Shown: positions 1 through 6,592 of the stretch, in pieces | How the letters are laid out: every line of letters begins with the position of its first letter | Position numbering within the stretch: position 1 is the stretch's first letter | IMG/VR virus record: IMGVR_UViG_3300046811_000104 | Coordinates: 1 to 37,722 of that record | Direction: 5' to 3' (one strand) | DNA: 37,722 nucleotides | DNA from: a virus | The notes under the pieces: model-generated | The model's database searches: none | Told to the model about the DNA's origin: nothing | The model's input: only the letters and a program-made list of their open reading frames with translations | Program-made: the position numbers and the translations under genes

Positions 1-65
1 GGCGCATGCACGTCATGGTGCACATGCGACGGTCCGCTGTCAACCGTGTCATGCGAATTCGATGG

Positions 66-114
66 TTTCAAAAGCTTCAATTCGGTTTGAAAGCTGCGTG
101 GCCCTGACTACACA
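66..114 (+). promoter_or_regulatory. Possible promoter and inverted repeat ahead of the rightward virion operon
   Basis: TTTCAAA (66-72) and TTTGAAA (86-92) form a perfect 7-base inverted repeat. TTGAAA at 87-92 followed 16 bases later by TACACA (109-114), with TG two bases before it, resembles a weak extended -10 sigma70 promoter. It lies 26 bases upstream of the first rightward gene, where the structural operon's promoter would be expected. In the right-hand copy the second base of the -10 is G (TGCACA), which would weaken it. An additional dyad, CGCATG (3-8) and CATGCG (23-28), lies just upstream. The assignment is by eye and tentative. Confidence 0.3.
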
Positions 115-139
115 CTGGACGAGTCAGGAGGACGAAACG

Positions 140-334
140 ATGTCGAAACGCATGACTGAGGCCCAGTACGACCGCCACGCCGCAACGAACCCGCACGCAC
201 CCAGCTTCAATGACGCGCGGAAGGCGGGGGCCAAGATGGCGATGCTCGACGCGACGAAGGCGATTGACGCGGGCGAGCTGAAGATGGCCGCGGGCTATCT
301 GGCGGCGGCGATCAGCCTGTTGGTGGACGAATGA
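140..334 (+). CDS. Small hypothetical protein, first gene of the rightward operon
   Basis: This encodes 64 residues. I chose the ATG at 140 because AGGAGG (126-131) sits eight bases upstream. An in-frame ATG at 62 lacks a ribosome site and would read through the putative promoter. The protein is soluble and alanine-rich, with two probable helices in its C-terminal half (DATKAIDAGELKMAAGYLAA). No family is recognised. A 95%-plus identical copy lies at 37295-37489, and the few amino-acid changes include Arg to Ala. The stop overlaps the next start as ATGA. Its position at the head of the packaging operon, in a region well conserved between the two alleles, suggests selection on the protein or the leader DNA. 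Confidence 0.8.
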   Translation: MSKRMTEAQYDRHAATNPHAPSFNDARKAGAKMAMLDATKAIDAGELKMAAGYLAAAISLLVDE

Positions 335-540
335 GCTGCGCGTCCTGCGATCCTGACCGAAAGCAGTCAGGCCTCGATGAAATCGATTCCACACTGACCG
401 AGGCTACCCGTCTCGCGCTTCTGGCCGTCGAGGTACTCAAAGACGCGCGCAATCGCCCGACCGACTACCCGCGTCCCTCTACGCGCGCCGCGACCCTACT
501 GCGTTGTGCTGCAGAGATTCTGGCGGACCTGTCGCGATGA
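331..540 (+). CDS. Small hypothetical helical protein
   Basis: This encodes 69 residues from an ATG overlapping the previous stop (ATGA). Visible features are two Cys in the N-terminus (CASC), then a helical core (EATRLALLAVEVLKDARNRP) and a conserved C-terminal segment (STRAATLLRCA). The partial homologue at 37486-37722 keeps this core but has a different and longer N-terminus, so the N-terminal part is variable and the helical core is the functional unit. No known family is recognised. The core resembles generic small phage proteins found next to terminase genes. Its stop overlaps the next ATG. Confidence 0.75.
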   Translation: MSCASCDPDRKQSGLDEIDSTLTEATRLALLAVEVLKDARNRPTDYPRPSTRAATLLRCAAEILADLSR

Positions 541-809
541 CGCCGGGCGCGCGCCAGACGCTGCAGACCTACGCACAGCGTATGGGACGCTCGTGGGCCG
601 ACGTCAAGCGCGATTGGGTCAGTCAGTCGCAGACGGAGCGCGGACGTCTCCTGGTCGAGATGGCGCGCGTTGAACGGCTGTTCCTTGCGAAGCTGGATAA
701 GGCGCAGCGCAGGCGAGAGGCGCTGTCACGGCTGTTTGCGCCGTTGCGTTGGTTTGGGCGCGTCGTCGGCTCGAGTTGGGGCTCTGTGCTGCGCTGGGTG
801 CGTCGGTGA
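537..809 (+). CDS. Small basic hypothetical protein
   Basis: This encodes 90 residues from an ATG at 537 that overlaps the preceding stop (ATGA). The protein is strongly basic. It has a central amphipathic helix rich in Glu and Arg, around residues 35-60, and an Arg/Trp-rich C-terminus (residues 68-90) that could bind nucleic acid or membrane. No enzyme motif is visible. An earlier alternative start at 504 has no ribosome site and would overlap the previous gene heavily. Its location between small operon-leading genes and the acetyltransferase, just before the large terminase, would also allow a packaging accessory role, but nothing in the sequence proves this. Confidence 0.65.
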   Translation: MTPGARQTLQTYAQRMGRSWADVKRDWVSQSQTERGRLLVEMARVERLFLAKLDKAQRRREALSRLFAPLRWFGRVVGSSWGSVLRWVRR

Positions 810-1198
810 ATGACCTCGCCGTCGTCATCCGCCCGCTCGGTCGCGCTCGAGGTGAATCCCAATTCGTGCGCGAGACGACGCTCAAAGTGCGTTGGCCGCG
901 TCGCGACGGCGTGACCTGGCGCGGCTGGGAAGCCAAATGCGGCCCGATGGTGGACGAGTGGCTCGAGAGCGGGCGTGTTGCTGTTGCCGAGACAGGCGGC
1001 GTGCTGGTCGGCTTCGCTGTCTGGCGCGACCCGCGCACGCTGGCGATGGTCTACGTGAAGGCTGGACTACGCGGCCAGGGATTCGGGTTGCAGCTGCTCA
1101 AGGAATGGCCGCGCGAGGAACTAAAGGTGTTACAGCCCACGCCGTGCTGGAGACGCTGGGCCGATTGCCATGGGATCAAGTGGGAGGCCGTCGCTTGA
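806..1198 (+). CDS. GNAT-family N-acetyltransferase-like protein
   Basis: This encodes 130 residues from a GTG at 806 that overlaps the previous stop (GTGA). The core acetyl-CoA-binding signature is visible: a beta strand (LAMVYVKAG, about residues 74-82) leads into LRGQGFGLQLL, which fits the R/Q-x-x-G-x-G/A pyrophosphate-binding loop of GNAT enzymes. A preceding strand (VLVGFAVWRD) also fits the fold. The substrate is unknown. GNAT-like genes just upstream of terL occur in other podoviruses, where their role is not established. It is slightly shorter than typical free-standing GNATs (about 140-160 residues). Its stop is directly followed by the terL ATG. Confidence 0.7.
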   Translation: MNDLAVVIRPLGRARGESQFVRETTLKVRWPRRDGVTWRGWEAKCGPMVDEWLESGRVAVAETGGVLVGFAVWRDPRTLAMVYVKAGLRGQGFGLQLLKEWPREELKVLQPTPCWRRWADCHGIKWEAVA

Positions 1199-2623
1199 AT
1201 GCGCGCCCCGGACCCGCGGATTTTGGAGCTCGCGGTTCGCGTCCTGAAGGCGCAGGAAACACATGAGCCGCCGGGTTGGAAAGCGTTCCAAGAGCTCCTT
1301 GGGCCCGAACAATGCAGCCTCCGAGACGACGTGCGACCACTGGTGGCAGCCGATCCTGGTCGGCGTGCCGGAAAAACTACAACGTTCCTCGGGAAGAGCC
1401 TGCGTGTGTTGCGGAAAGGTGGACCGGCCGGTATCTGCTACTTCGCGCCCAGTGATGAGCAAGGCGTCGACATCGTCTGGGAAGACCTCCGGGAGTACAA
1501 CCTAGCCTATGAGCTCGGACTGCGTGAACGCTGGACTGAGCGATGTTGGTCGTGGGGCACGTCCAAGATCGAAGTTCTCGGCTTCAACACGCGCAAAGAC
1601 GCCGAACGGGCTCGCGGTCGTAAGTTTCGGCTCGTTTGGATCGATGAGGCACAGCTCGCGCCCGAGTGGTTTGCGAAGCTGGCCAAAGCGGCGATCATGC
1701 CGACGACCCTCGACTACCGAGGCCAGGTCTATGCGACTGGGACACCGTCTGAGGTCGCGGACGGGTTCTTCTTCGATTGTTGCCATTCTCCTGAGTGGTC
1801 GAACGACCACCACTGGACGGTCAACCAAAACCCGTTCTACGTGCGTGCTGGTCGCGATGGCTTGGCCGAGGCGAGAGCGATGTACGCTCTTACGGAAGAC
1901 TCGGTTACTTATCGTAGAGAGTGGCTCGGCCAGTGGATCGTGGATCCAGACGCGCTGGTTTACTTCATTCCCGAAGAAGCCATCATTGAAATCGCGCCAC
2001 GTGACTACTATGCCCACGTCCTCGGGCTTGACCTCGGCTGGAATGACATGGACGCGATAGCCGCAACGGGCGTCGAGACGCATCGGCAGTTCAGCGTGCT
2101 GCGCTATTGCGAGGGCCTGAGCAAGCAGAACAATCACCAACTATTTGCGCGCGTCCGCAAGCTCGCGCCGCAGTATCCAGGTCAGGACGGCAAGCTCCCG
2201 AGCGTCGTCTACGACCCAGCCGGTCACGCAACGCGCAAGACCATCGAGACGTTTCGCGTCGATGCGCCCGATATCCACTGGATGGAGGCCGACAAGAAAG
2301 AGAAGGTCCAGTACATCGAGTGGCTCAATACCGACCTGCGCACGGGTAAGACCTTCGTCGAAAAGGGTTCGCCGATGATTCGTGAGGCCAAGCGTGTGCG
2401 CTGGAAGAAGCCCGGCAAGCTAGCGGAAAATGCCGACCATTCAGACCTCGGCGACGCGTGGCTCTATTCTTGGCGCAAGGCGCGCGACATGTTGCGCGAG
2501 TTGCCGGTTGCAAAACCTAAGGTCCTACTTGACCCGATGGACGAATACCTAAACAATCTCGAAGAGCAAAGGCAAGCACATGGCGGATACTTCGCGGGAC
2601 GCAACAGGCAGAGGAATCAGTGA
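1199..2623 (+). CDS. terL: Terminase large subunit (packaging ATPase and nuclease)
   Basis: This 474-residue protein is the DNA-packaging motor, which docks on the portal, translocates DNA with ATP and cuts concatemers. The N-terminal ATPase shows a Walker A-like loop (GRRAGKTT, residues 54-61), Walker B (RLVWIDEAQ, 144-152) and the coupling motif ATGTP (179-183). The C-terminal RNase H-like nuclease shows LGLDLGWNDMDA (275-286, catalytic Asp), VVYDPAG (Asp339) and a late acidic cluster (ADHSDLGDAW) for the third metal ligand. Length and motif order are those of a full TerL. The ATG directly follows the GNAT stop. The stop overlaps GTG 2620 and lies about 600 bases ahead of the portal gene. 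Confidence 0.95.
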   Translation: MRAPDPRILELAVRVLKAQETHEPPGWKAFQELLGPEQCSLRDDVRPLVAADPGRRAGKTTTFLGKSLRVLRKGGPAGICYFAPSDEQGVDIVWEDLREYNLAYELGLRERWTERCWSWGTSKIEVLGFNTRKDAERARGRKFRLVWIDEAQLAPEWFAKLAKAAIMPTTLDYRGQVYATGTPSEVADGFFFDCCHSPEWSNDHHWTVNQNPFYVRAGRDGLAEARAMYALTEDSVTYRREWLGQWIVDPDALVYFIPEEAIIEIAPRDYYAHVLGLDLGWNDMDAIAATGVETHRQFSVLRYCEGLSKQNNHQLFARVRKLAPQYPGQDGKLPSVVYDPAGHATRKTIETFRVDAPDIHWMEADKKEKVQYIEWLNTDLRTGKTFVEKGSPMIREAKRVRWKKPGKLAENADHSDLGDAWLYSWRKARDMLRELPVAKPKVLLDPMDEYLNNLEEQRQAHGGYFAGRNRQRNQ

Positions 2624-2811
2624 GTTCGTCGTCATCGACGAGATTGCGCCGAATCCGCTACTTGGCCTCCTTGCCAGACCTTCCGCGGCTCGATCGCTCT
2701 CTGATGTTGACGATCCTTTGGAAGGCTGCGACTCAGCGGTCAAGTCAATCACATTTGGCCGCGTCGGTGCTCCTGCGGGCACTCACACCCGCGAAAGAAA
2801 TCTCGGCGTGA
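2620..2811 (+). CDS. Small hypothetical protein between terminase and portal
   Basis: This encodes 63 residues, starting at a GTG that overlaps the terL stop as GTGA, the junction used throughout this genome. After a Ser-rich start it forms a convincing amphipathic helical protein (LPRLDRSLMLTILWKAATQ, then HLAASVLLRALTP). A competing reading in another frame (2580-2918, 112 residues) covers the same DNA. I prefer this frame because of the coupled start and its helical, third-position-GC-rich character. No family is recognised. The location suggests a minor head or packaging protein. Confidence 0.5.
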   Translation: MSSSSSTRLRRIRYLASLPDLPRLDRSLMLTILWKAATQRSSQSHLAASVLLRALTPAKEISA

Positions 2812-2918
2812 CCATGCGCGCTTTCGGCTATCTGCCTCCCTGGCCGCGCGAGTGGATGGGCTCGGCGCCAGCGGTTCGCGATGATGGCGAAGACGAAGGG
2901 CGCGAAGTCGATGAGTGA
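2808..2918 (+). CDS. Very small hypothetical protein (36 residues)
   Basis: The GTG at 2808 overlaps the preceding stop (GTGA) and the stop overlaps the next gene's ATG by several bases. The product has an aromatic/proline N-terminal segment (FGYLPPWPREWMG) and a strongly acidic tail (DDGEDEGREVDE). It may be a genuine short coupled gene, or just the end of a longer frame starting at 2580. The evidence is junction geometry only. Confidence 0.35.
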   Translation: MTMRAFGYLPPWPREWMGSAPAVRDDGEDEGREVDE

Positions 2919-3210
2919 CACCTATCGCGGCATCGCGCCAACCGATGTCGACGCCTGGGAGCGCACCGTCGCAATCTACCGCGTCGCCCGCAAGGCTGGC
3001 GCTCGCCTGCGCGCGCGTGACCTGATTCGGCCCGACCCGGAGCGCTGGTTCGCCGAGTATGCCGGGCCGTACTTGAATCGGGTTGCGAATCTGATGCATC
3101 GCCTACTTGAGGAACGGATCGCAGAGCGTGAGATTGCCCTCGGGCTCTCGACGCCCGACGAAGATGAAACGACGCGGCCACAGCCGGAAAGCGTGTCTCC
3201 GCTGAACTGA
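2911..3210 (+). CDS. Small hypothetical protein upstream of portal
   Basis: This encodes 99 residues from an ATG at 2911 that overlaps the previous stop, with a purine-rich stretch (GAAGGGCGCGAAG) upstream. An ATG at 2881 in the same frame has no ribosome site. The protein is mostly helical and basic in the middle (IYRVARKAGARLRARDLIR), then WFAEYAGPYLNRVANLMHRLLEE, then an acidic C-terminal tail. No known motif is seen. In many podoviruses a small, poorly conserved gene separates terL and portal, so a structural or packaging role is plausible but unproven. Confidence 0.7.
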   Translation: MSDTYRGIAPTDVDAWERTVAIYRVARKAGARLRARDLIRPDPERWFAEYAGPYLNRVANLMHRLLEERIAEREIALGLSTPDEDETTRPQPESVSPLN

Positions 3211-3227
3211 GCTATCCAAATGAGGAC

Positions 3228-5123
3228 TTGCCCGGGACGTCTCCCGAGGCATGGTTTCAGGAGCCAAAGGGCGGCGATACGGTCGATTCGTCGCCGGTCG
3301 CCAAGTCGTTGCAGGCCGCCGTCGATCACCTCGAGCGCACTCAGCTCGAGATGGCCCGGCGCAACGACATCCTGTTTTATACCGAGCTCTACATGGGGCG
3401 CCCGCTGGGTGACCTGTATCAGCTCTCGATGTCCGGCTACGAGCGGAACCCGCTCTGGAACTCCGAGGACATCACTTTCAACATCTGCTATGCGATCGTA
3501 AACGCGATTCGCAATCGCATCTGTTCGTTTCGCCCGCGCGCGCAATTCCTGCCCAATGGCGGCGACTATCGCGTGAACCGCGCAGCTCGCGACAAAACCG
3601 ACATCTCGGACGCGTGGGCGCACAAGAACAAATATCAGGAAGAAGCGTCCCTGATGTTTCGGGACCTCCTCATCGGCGACGGCGGTGTGCTGAAGGTCGA
3701 TGACTCGGCCGATGAGGTGACTGTCGCGCGCTATCCCGAGTGGGAGTTTCTCTTCGACGAGGTGGAGTCTCGGTATCGCAAGCCTGATTGCGCGTATCAC
3801 GTGACCTACCTGCCCATCGAGCAGGCGTCCGAGATGTACCGCATTCCGCTCGACCAGCTCAAGGAGTCGTCCCTTGGTTCGCCGTCGGGAATCGTCTACG
3901 GCGGCTCGATGCCGCGCAGTCAGGTGCGGATTGTTCATGCATGGAAGCGTGGTCCACAGGGTCGAACCATCCTGATTTGCGGCAATCACGTCGTCGAGGG
4001 CAGCGACCGCGAATGGAAGTATGACGGCTGGCCGCTGATTCTGCGCACATTCGATGAGGGTCAGATCGGAATGTGGGGCGTGGGCGCGGTGGCAAAGCTG
4101 GTCGATCTGCAGCTGGAGCTGAACGACTCCTATCAGCGCATCCGCGAGACACACCAAAAGTCGGCCATGCAGTTGATCGGACTGCAGGAAAACGAGACGG
4201 CGCCGACAAAGGTCACGAATTCTGACATCCAGATTGTCAGGTTCAAGAACACTGCGCCAGTGTTCGCGCCCATAACGGCCGTCTCGCCCGAGTGGTATCA
4301 ATACGTCGAGCACCTCAAGGGCCTCGGCTATGAGACGCTTGGCGTGTCGCCGCAGATTGCCGCTGGCGTCAAGCCCGCCGGGCTCACGGCAGCCGTCGCC
4401 ATCCAGGAATCGACCGAGCTGCAGCAGGACCGCCTAGCGCTGCTCTCGCAGCTCTGGGAGGGAACTGTCGTCGAAACCACTGAGTGGTGGAATCGACTCA
4501 CGGGCGACCTGATTCGGGACGGCCGCGCCTCCGAGGTCAAGTACCGCGCCATTCGTCGCGGTTCTTACTCGGAAATCGCGTTCCCGATGGACGAGGGAAA
4601 CAAGGATTATGACGAGGAAATTCGCGTCTACCCGTCGAGCATCTTCGGCGCCACGGTCGCCGGTCGTCTCGAGCGCGCGAACTTCCTGATCGATAAAGGT
4701 TGGCTCACGCGTGAAGACGCCATGCGCGCGGCCGACGTGCCCGACCTGTCGCCGATTATCGATCTGCAGCTCGCGCCGCAGTATGCGATGGAATCGATCG
4801 TTGACGACATCCTCGAAGAAGGGAAGTACAACACGCCGCCGCCGTACCTGAACGCGGAGACGCTGTTCAACTACGCGCGGCAACGCTACTTGTTGGCCTG
4901 GTCGAGCAAGGCGAACTATCCAATCGGCCACATGGCGCTGCTCTCGAAGCTGATCGACGCCATCGACCCGACGAAGCTTGCGCCGGGCGTAGCTCAGCAG
5001 ATGCTCCCCGGCCCTCCTGCGCCGCCGCCTGGCGCTCCATTGCCGACGTCGCCGGTCCCGCAAGCCACGCCGATGCCCACCGGCGCGCCGCCGGTGCCGC
5101 CGCCGCAAGGTCCCGTTCAGTAA
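3228..5123 (+). CDS. Portal protein
   Basis: This encodes 631 residues. The portal is the dodecameric head vertex ring through which DNA enters and leaves. Position (after terL, before scaffold and capsid), size and sequence character support it. The N-terminal helical wing includes NDILFYTELYMGRPL and ITFNICYAIVNAIRNRI. The stem/clip region includes IGMWGVGAVAKLVDLQLELND. The segment GVSPQIAAGVKPAGLTAAVAIQES resembles portals in which this loop precedes the crown. The last 40 residues are a Pro-rich tail. The start is uncertain: there is no in-frame ATG or GTG, so it is TTG 3228 or, more consistent with local gene overlaps, CTG 3207, which overlaps the previous stop as CTGA. The stop is 30 bases before the scaffold gene. 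Confidence 0.85.
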   Translation: MPGTSPEAWFQEPKGGDTVDSSPVAKSLQAAVDHLERTQLEMARRNDILFYTELYMGRPLGDLYQLSMSGYERNPLWNSEDITFNICYAIVNAIRNRICSFRPRAQFLPNGGDYRVNRAARDKTDISDAWAHKNKYQEEASLMFRDLLIGDGGVLKVDDSADEVTVARYPEWEFLFDEVESRYRKPDCAYHVTYLPIEQASEMYRIPLDQLKESSLGSPSGIVYGGSMPRSQVRIVHAWKRGPQGRTILICGNHVVEGSDREWKYDGWPLILRTFDEGQIGMWGVGAVAKLVDLQLELNDSYQRIRETHQKSAMQLIGLQENETAPTKVTNSDIQIVRFKNTAPVFAPITAVSPEWYQYVEHLKGLGYETLGVSPQIAAGVKPAGLTAAVAIQESTELQQDRLALLSQLWEGTVVETTEWWNRLTGDLIRDGRASEVKYRAIRRGSYSEIAFPMDEGNKDYDEEIRVYPSSIFGATVAGRLERANFLIDKGWLTREDAMRAADVPDLSPIIDLQLAPQYAMESIVDDILEEGKYNTPPPYLNAETLFNYARQRYLLAWSSKANYPIGHMALLSKLIDAIDPTKLAPGVAQQMLPGPPAPPPGAPLPTSPVPQATPMPTGAPPVPPPQGPVQ

Positions 5124-5153
5124 GACGCAACCCAACGACGAAAGAGAGAACAC

Positions 5154-6302
5154 ATGGCCAACCGAAGTTCAGAACCAGCCCCCGCGCCGCCGCCTGCCAA
5201 GGCAGAACCCGCGCCAACGCCAGTCGCCGCGAAGCCGGCACCGAAGCAGGGCATTCCCAACTTTGCCGAGGACAGCGCCGAGACTGAGCCCGTAGCCCTC
5301 GCCTGGAATGACTACGACGCTGAAGACGGCGGCGGGATGCCTACCGGCGACCAGCGCCTGGGCCTCGAGGGGACCAGCGTCGAAGGAGTCGGCCGGCCCG
5401 TCAAGGGCAAGAAGACCAACGTCAATGTCGCCGGCACCGATGCCGAGGGAGACCCTGACGTCCATCTCGATGCCAACACGGCCGAAGGCGACGAAGCAAC
5501 GGCGGCCACCGAGGGCACGGATGCCGAAGAAGAGGCGCCCAAGCTCACCGGAAGTGAACGGCGCCGCGCGGCGCTAGCGGCCCTCGAGCGTGAGCAGCAG
5601 ACGCGCGCCATCGAGACGAATCTGATCGCGGAGCGTAGCCGGCGCGAAGAACTCGAAGGCAAGCTCAAGAATGCCAGTCTCGGCGAGCTCCTGGCCATGC
5701 GCGGGATGCGCCGCGACGACGCGCTGGAATCGCTCATCGCCGGCAAGGAGGGCAAGCCGCCCGAGGAGCTGACGCCCGAGCAGAAGCGAGAGGCGCAGCG
5801 CGATGCGGACATCGAGGCCCTGAAAAAGGACCGAGACACCCGAGACAAGGAAATCAGCCGCCTGCAGCGTCAGGAGAACATGGGCCGCGTCGTCACGGCC
5901 ACGCAGGCGATTGAATCGGTGCCGGTGGTGCATGCCGCCATGAAAAGCGGCGTCATCGTCGATCATGACGAAAAGACCGGCGCTCCGCTGACCGCGGCCG
6001 AATGGATCGGCGGCCTGGCCGAAGCCGAATGGACCAAAGCCGGCTCGCCGACCGGCAAGCAGAAGGCATACCTCAAGGCGGCAGCCGAGGTGCTCGAGGA
6101 CAAGCTCATCGCAGACCATTCGGCAATCACGGAGGCCATCGCAGCCAAGAACGGCGGAACGACCAGGCGCGAACCGCCAGCCCCGCCCCGTCCGCCATCC
6201 CTGCGCCGCCCCGCGGCCCGCCCAGATGCGCGGCCCAAGCCATTGCCCCGCGACCGCGACGCGCTCGACATCGAGCTCAAGAGGCGATTCAACCTGAGGT
6301 AA
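5154..6302 (+). CDS. Head scaffolding protein
   Basis: This encodes 382 residues. It is very hydrophilic, with a Pro/Ala-rich N-terminus, an acidic region (residues about 90-130), then a long charged coiled-coil-like stretch (ALEREQQTRAIETNLIAERS to DIEALKKDRDTRDKEISRLQ). A short folded part and a basic Pro/Arg-rich C-terminus follow. Scaffolding proteins of podoviruses have this composition and lie between portal and capsid genes. They guide capsid assembly and leave before packaging, and a basic C-terminal end usually contacts the coat. The start ATG has an AAGAGAGA ribosome site. There is no protease motif, so release rather than cleavage is likely. Confidence 0.75.
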   Translation: MANRSSEPAPAPPPAKAEPAPTPVAAKPAPKQGIPNFAEDSAETEPVALAWNDYDAEDGGGMPTGDQRLGLEGTSVEGVGRPVKGKKTNVNVAGTDAEGDPDVHLDANTAEGDEATAATEGTDAEEEAPKLTGSERRRAALAALEREQQTRAIETNLIAERSRREELEGKLKNASLGELLAMRGMRRDDALESLIAGKEGKPPEELTPEQKREAQRDADIEALKKDRDTRDKEISRLQRQENMGRVVTATQAIESVPVVHAAMKSGVIVDHDEKTGAPLTAAEWIGGLAEAEWTKAGSPTGKQKAYLKAAAEVLEDKLIADHSAITEAIAAKNGGTTRREPPAPPRPPSLRRPAARPDARPKPLPRDRDALDIELKRRFNLR

Positions 6303-6306
6303 CGCA

Positions 6307-6462
6307 ATGCCGCTGAATCCGGGTAAATCAAAGGCCGCATTCTCCCAGAACGTTGCTACCGAACGCAACGCAGGCCGACCAATTAAGCAGGCAGTAGCAA
6401 TTGCTTATTCGGAGCAACGGCACGGAAAGAAGAAGCAATCATTCCATGATGGCCTGAAATAG
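6307..6462 (+). CDS. Short basic phage protein of the MPLNPGKSK type (51 residues)
   Basis: This complete small gene lies five bases after the scaffold stop. It encodes 51 residues beginning MPLNPGKSKAAFSQNVATE and including AGRPIKQAVAIAYSEQR, followed by a KKK stretch. Short proteins with this pattern (MPL-x-x-GKS..., a G-[RK]-P-x-KQA-x-AIAYS core and basic C-terminus) are common in tailed phages, often near head genes. Their function is not established to my knowledge. It is basic enough to bind DNA. It was identified by reading the gap directly. Confidence 0.7.
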   Translation: MPLNPGKSKAAFSQNVATERNAGRPIKQAVAIAYSEQRHGKKKQSFHDGLK

Positions 6463-6555
6463 GTTTGCCAATCGGCCTGGTAAGTGCATTCTAGATTGGT
6501 CCTGTAGTAGCGCACACGACGAAACCGAAGACGAAACTCTGAAAGCGCGAAAGCA

Positions 6556-6570
6556 GGTGGTTCGTCCACC
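6556..6570 (+). promoter_or_regulatory. Short hairpin upstream of the capsid gene
   Basis: GGTGG (6556-6560) and CCACC (6566-6570) can pair around TTCGT. The hairpin sits 22 bases ahead of the capsid ATG in a 130-base gap that is otherwise without a gene. It could protect the 5' end of a processed capsid message or attenuate read-through. There is no T-tract, so a classic terminator is unlikely. A poor sigma70-like pair may also exist around 6465-6493 (TTGCCA, then ATTCTA). Confidence 0.3.
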
Positions 6571-6592
6571 CCTTTCCCAACGGAGTCTCGTC

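Larger units (their letters stand above)
1..334. repeat. Left copy of a diverged terminal repeat
   Basis: These bases align without gaps to 37156-37489 at an offset of 37155, with only about ten substitutions. The copy covers the intergenic regulatory region, including the first codons of a minus-strand lipoprotein gene (start codon at 7-5), and the whole first small gene. After 334 the two copies continue as homologous but much less similar genes. Because the copies are not identical, this is not a plain direct terminal repeat. It may be an assembly junction between strain variants or an old duplication. Confidence 0.9.

Noticed and set aside
2976-4313. Long open frame on the minus strand across the portal gene (445 codons)
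   Set aside because: It is antisense to a clearly recognised portal gene, is rich in Arg and His as expected for a GC-rich shadow frame, and has no ribosome site or motif.
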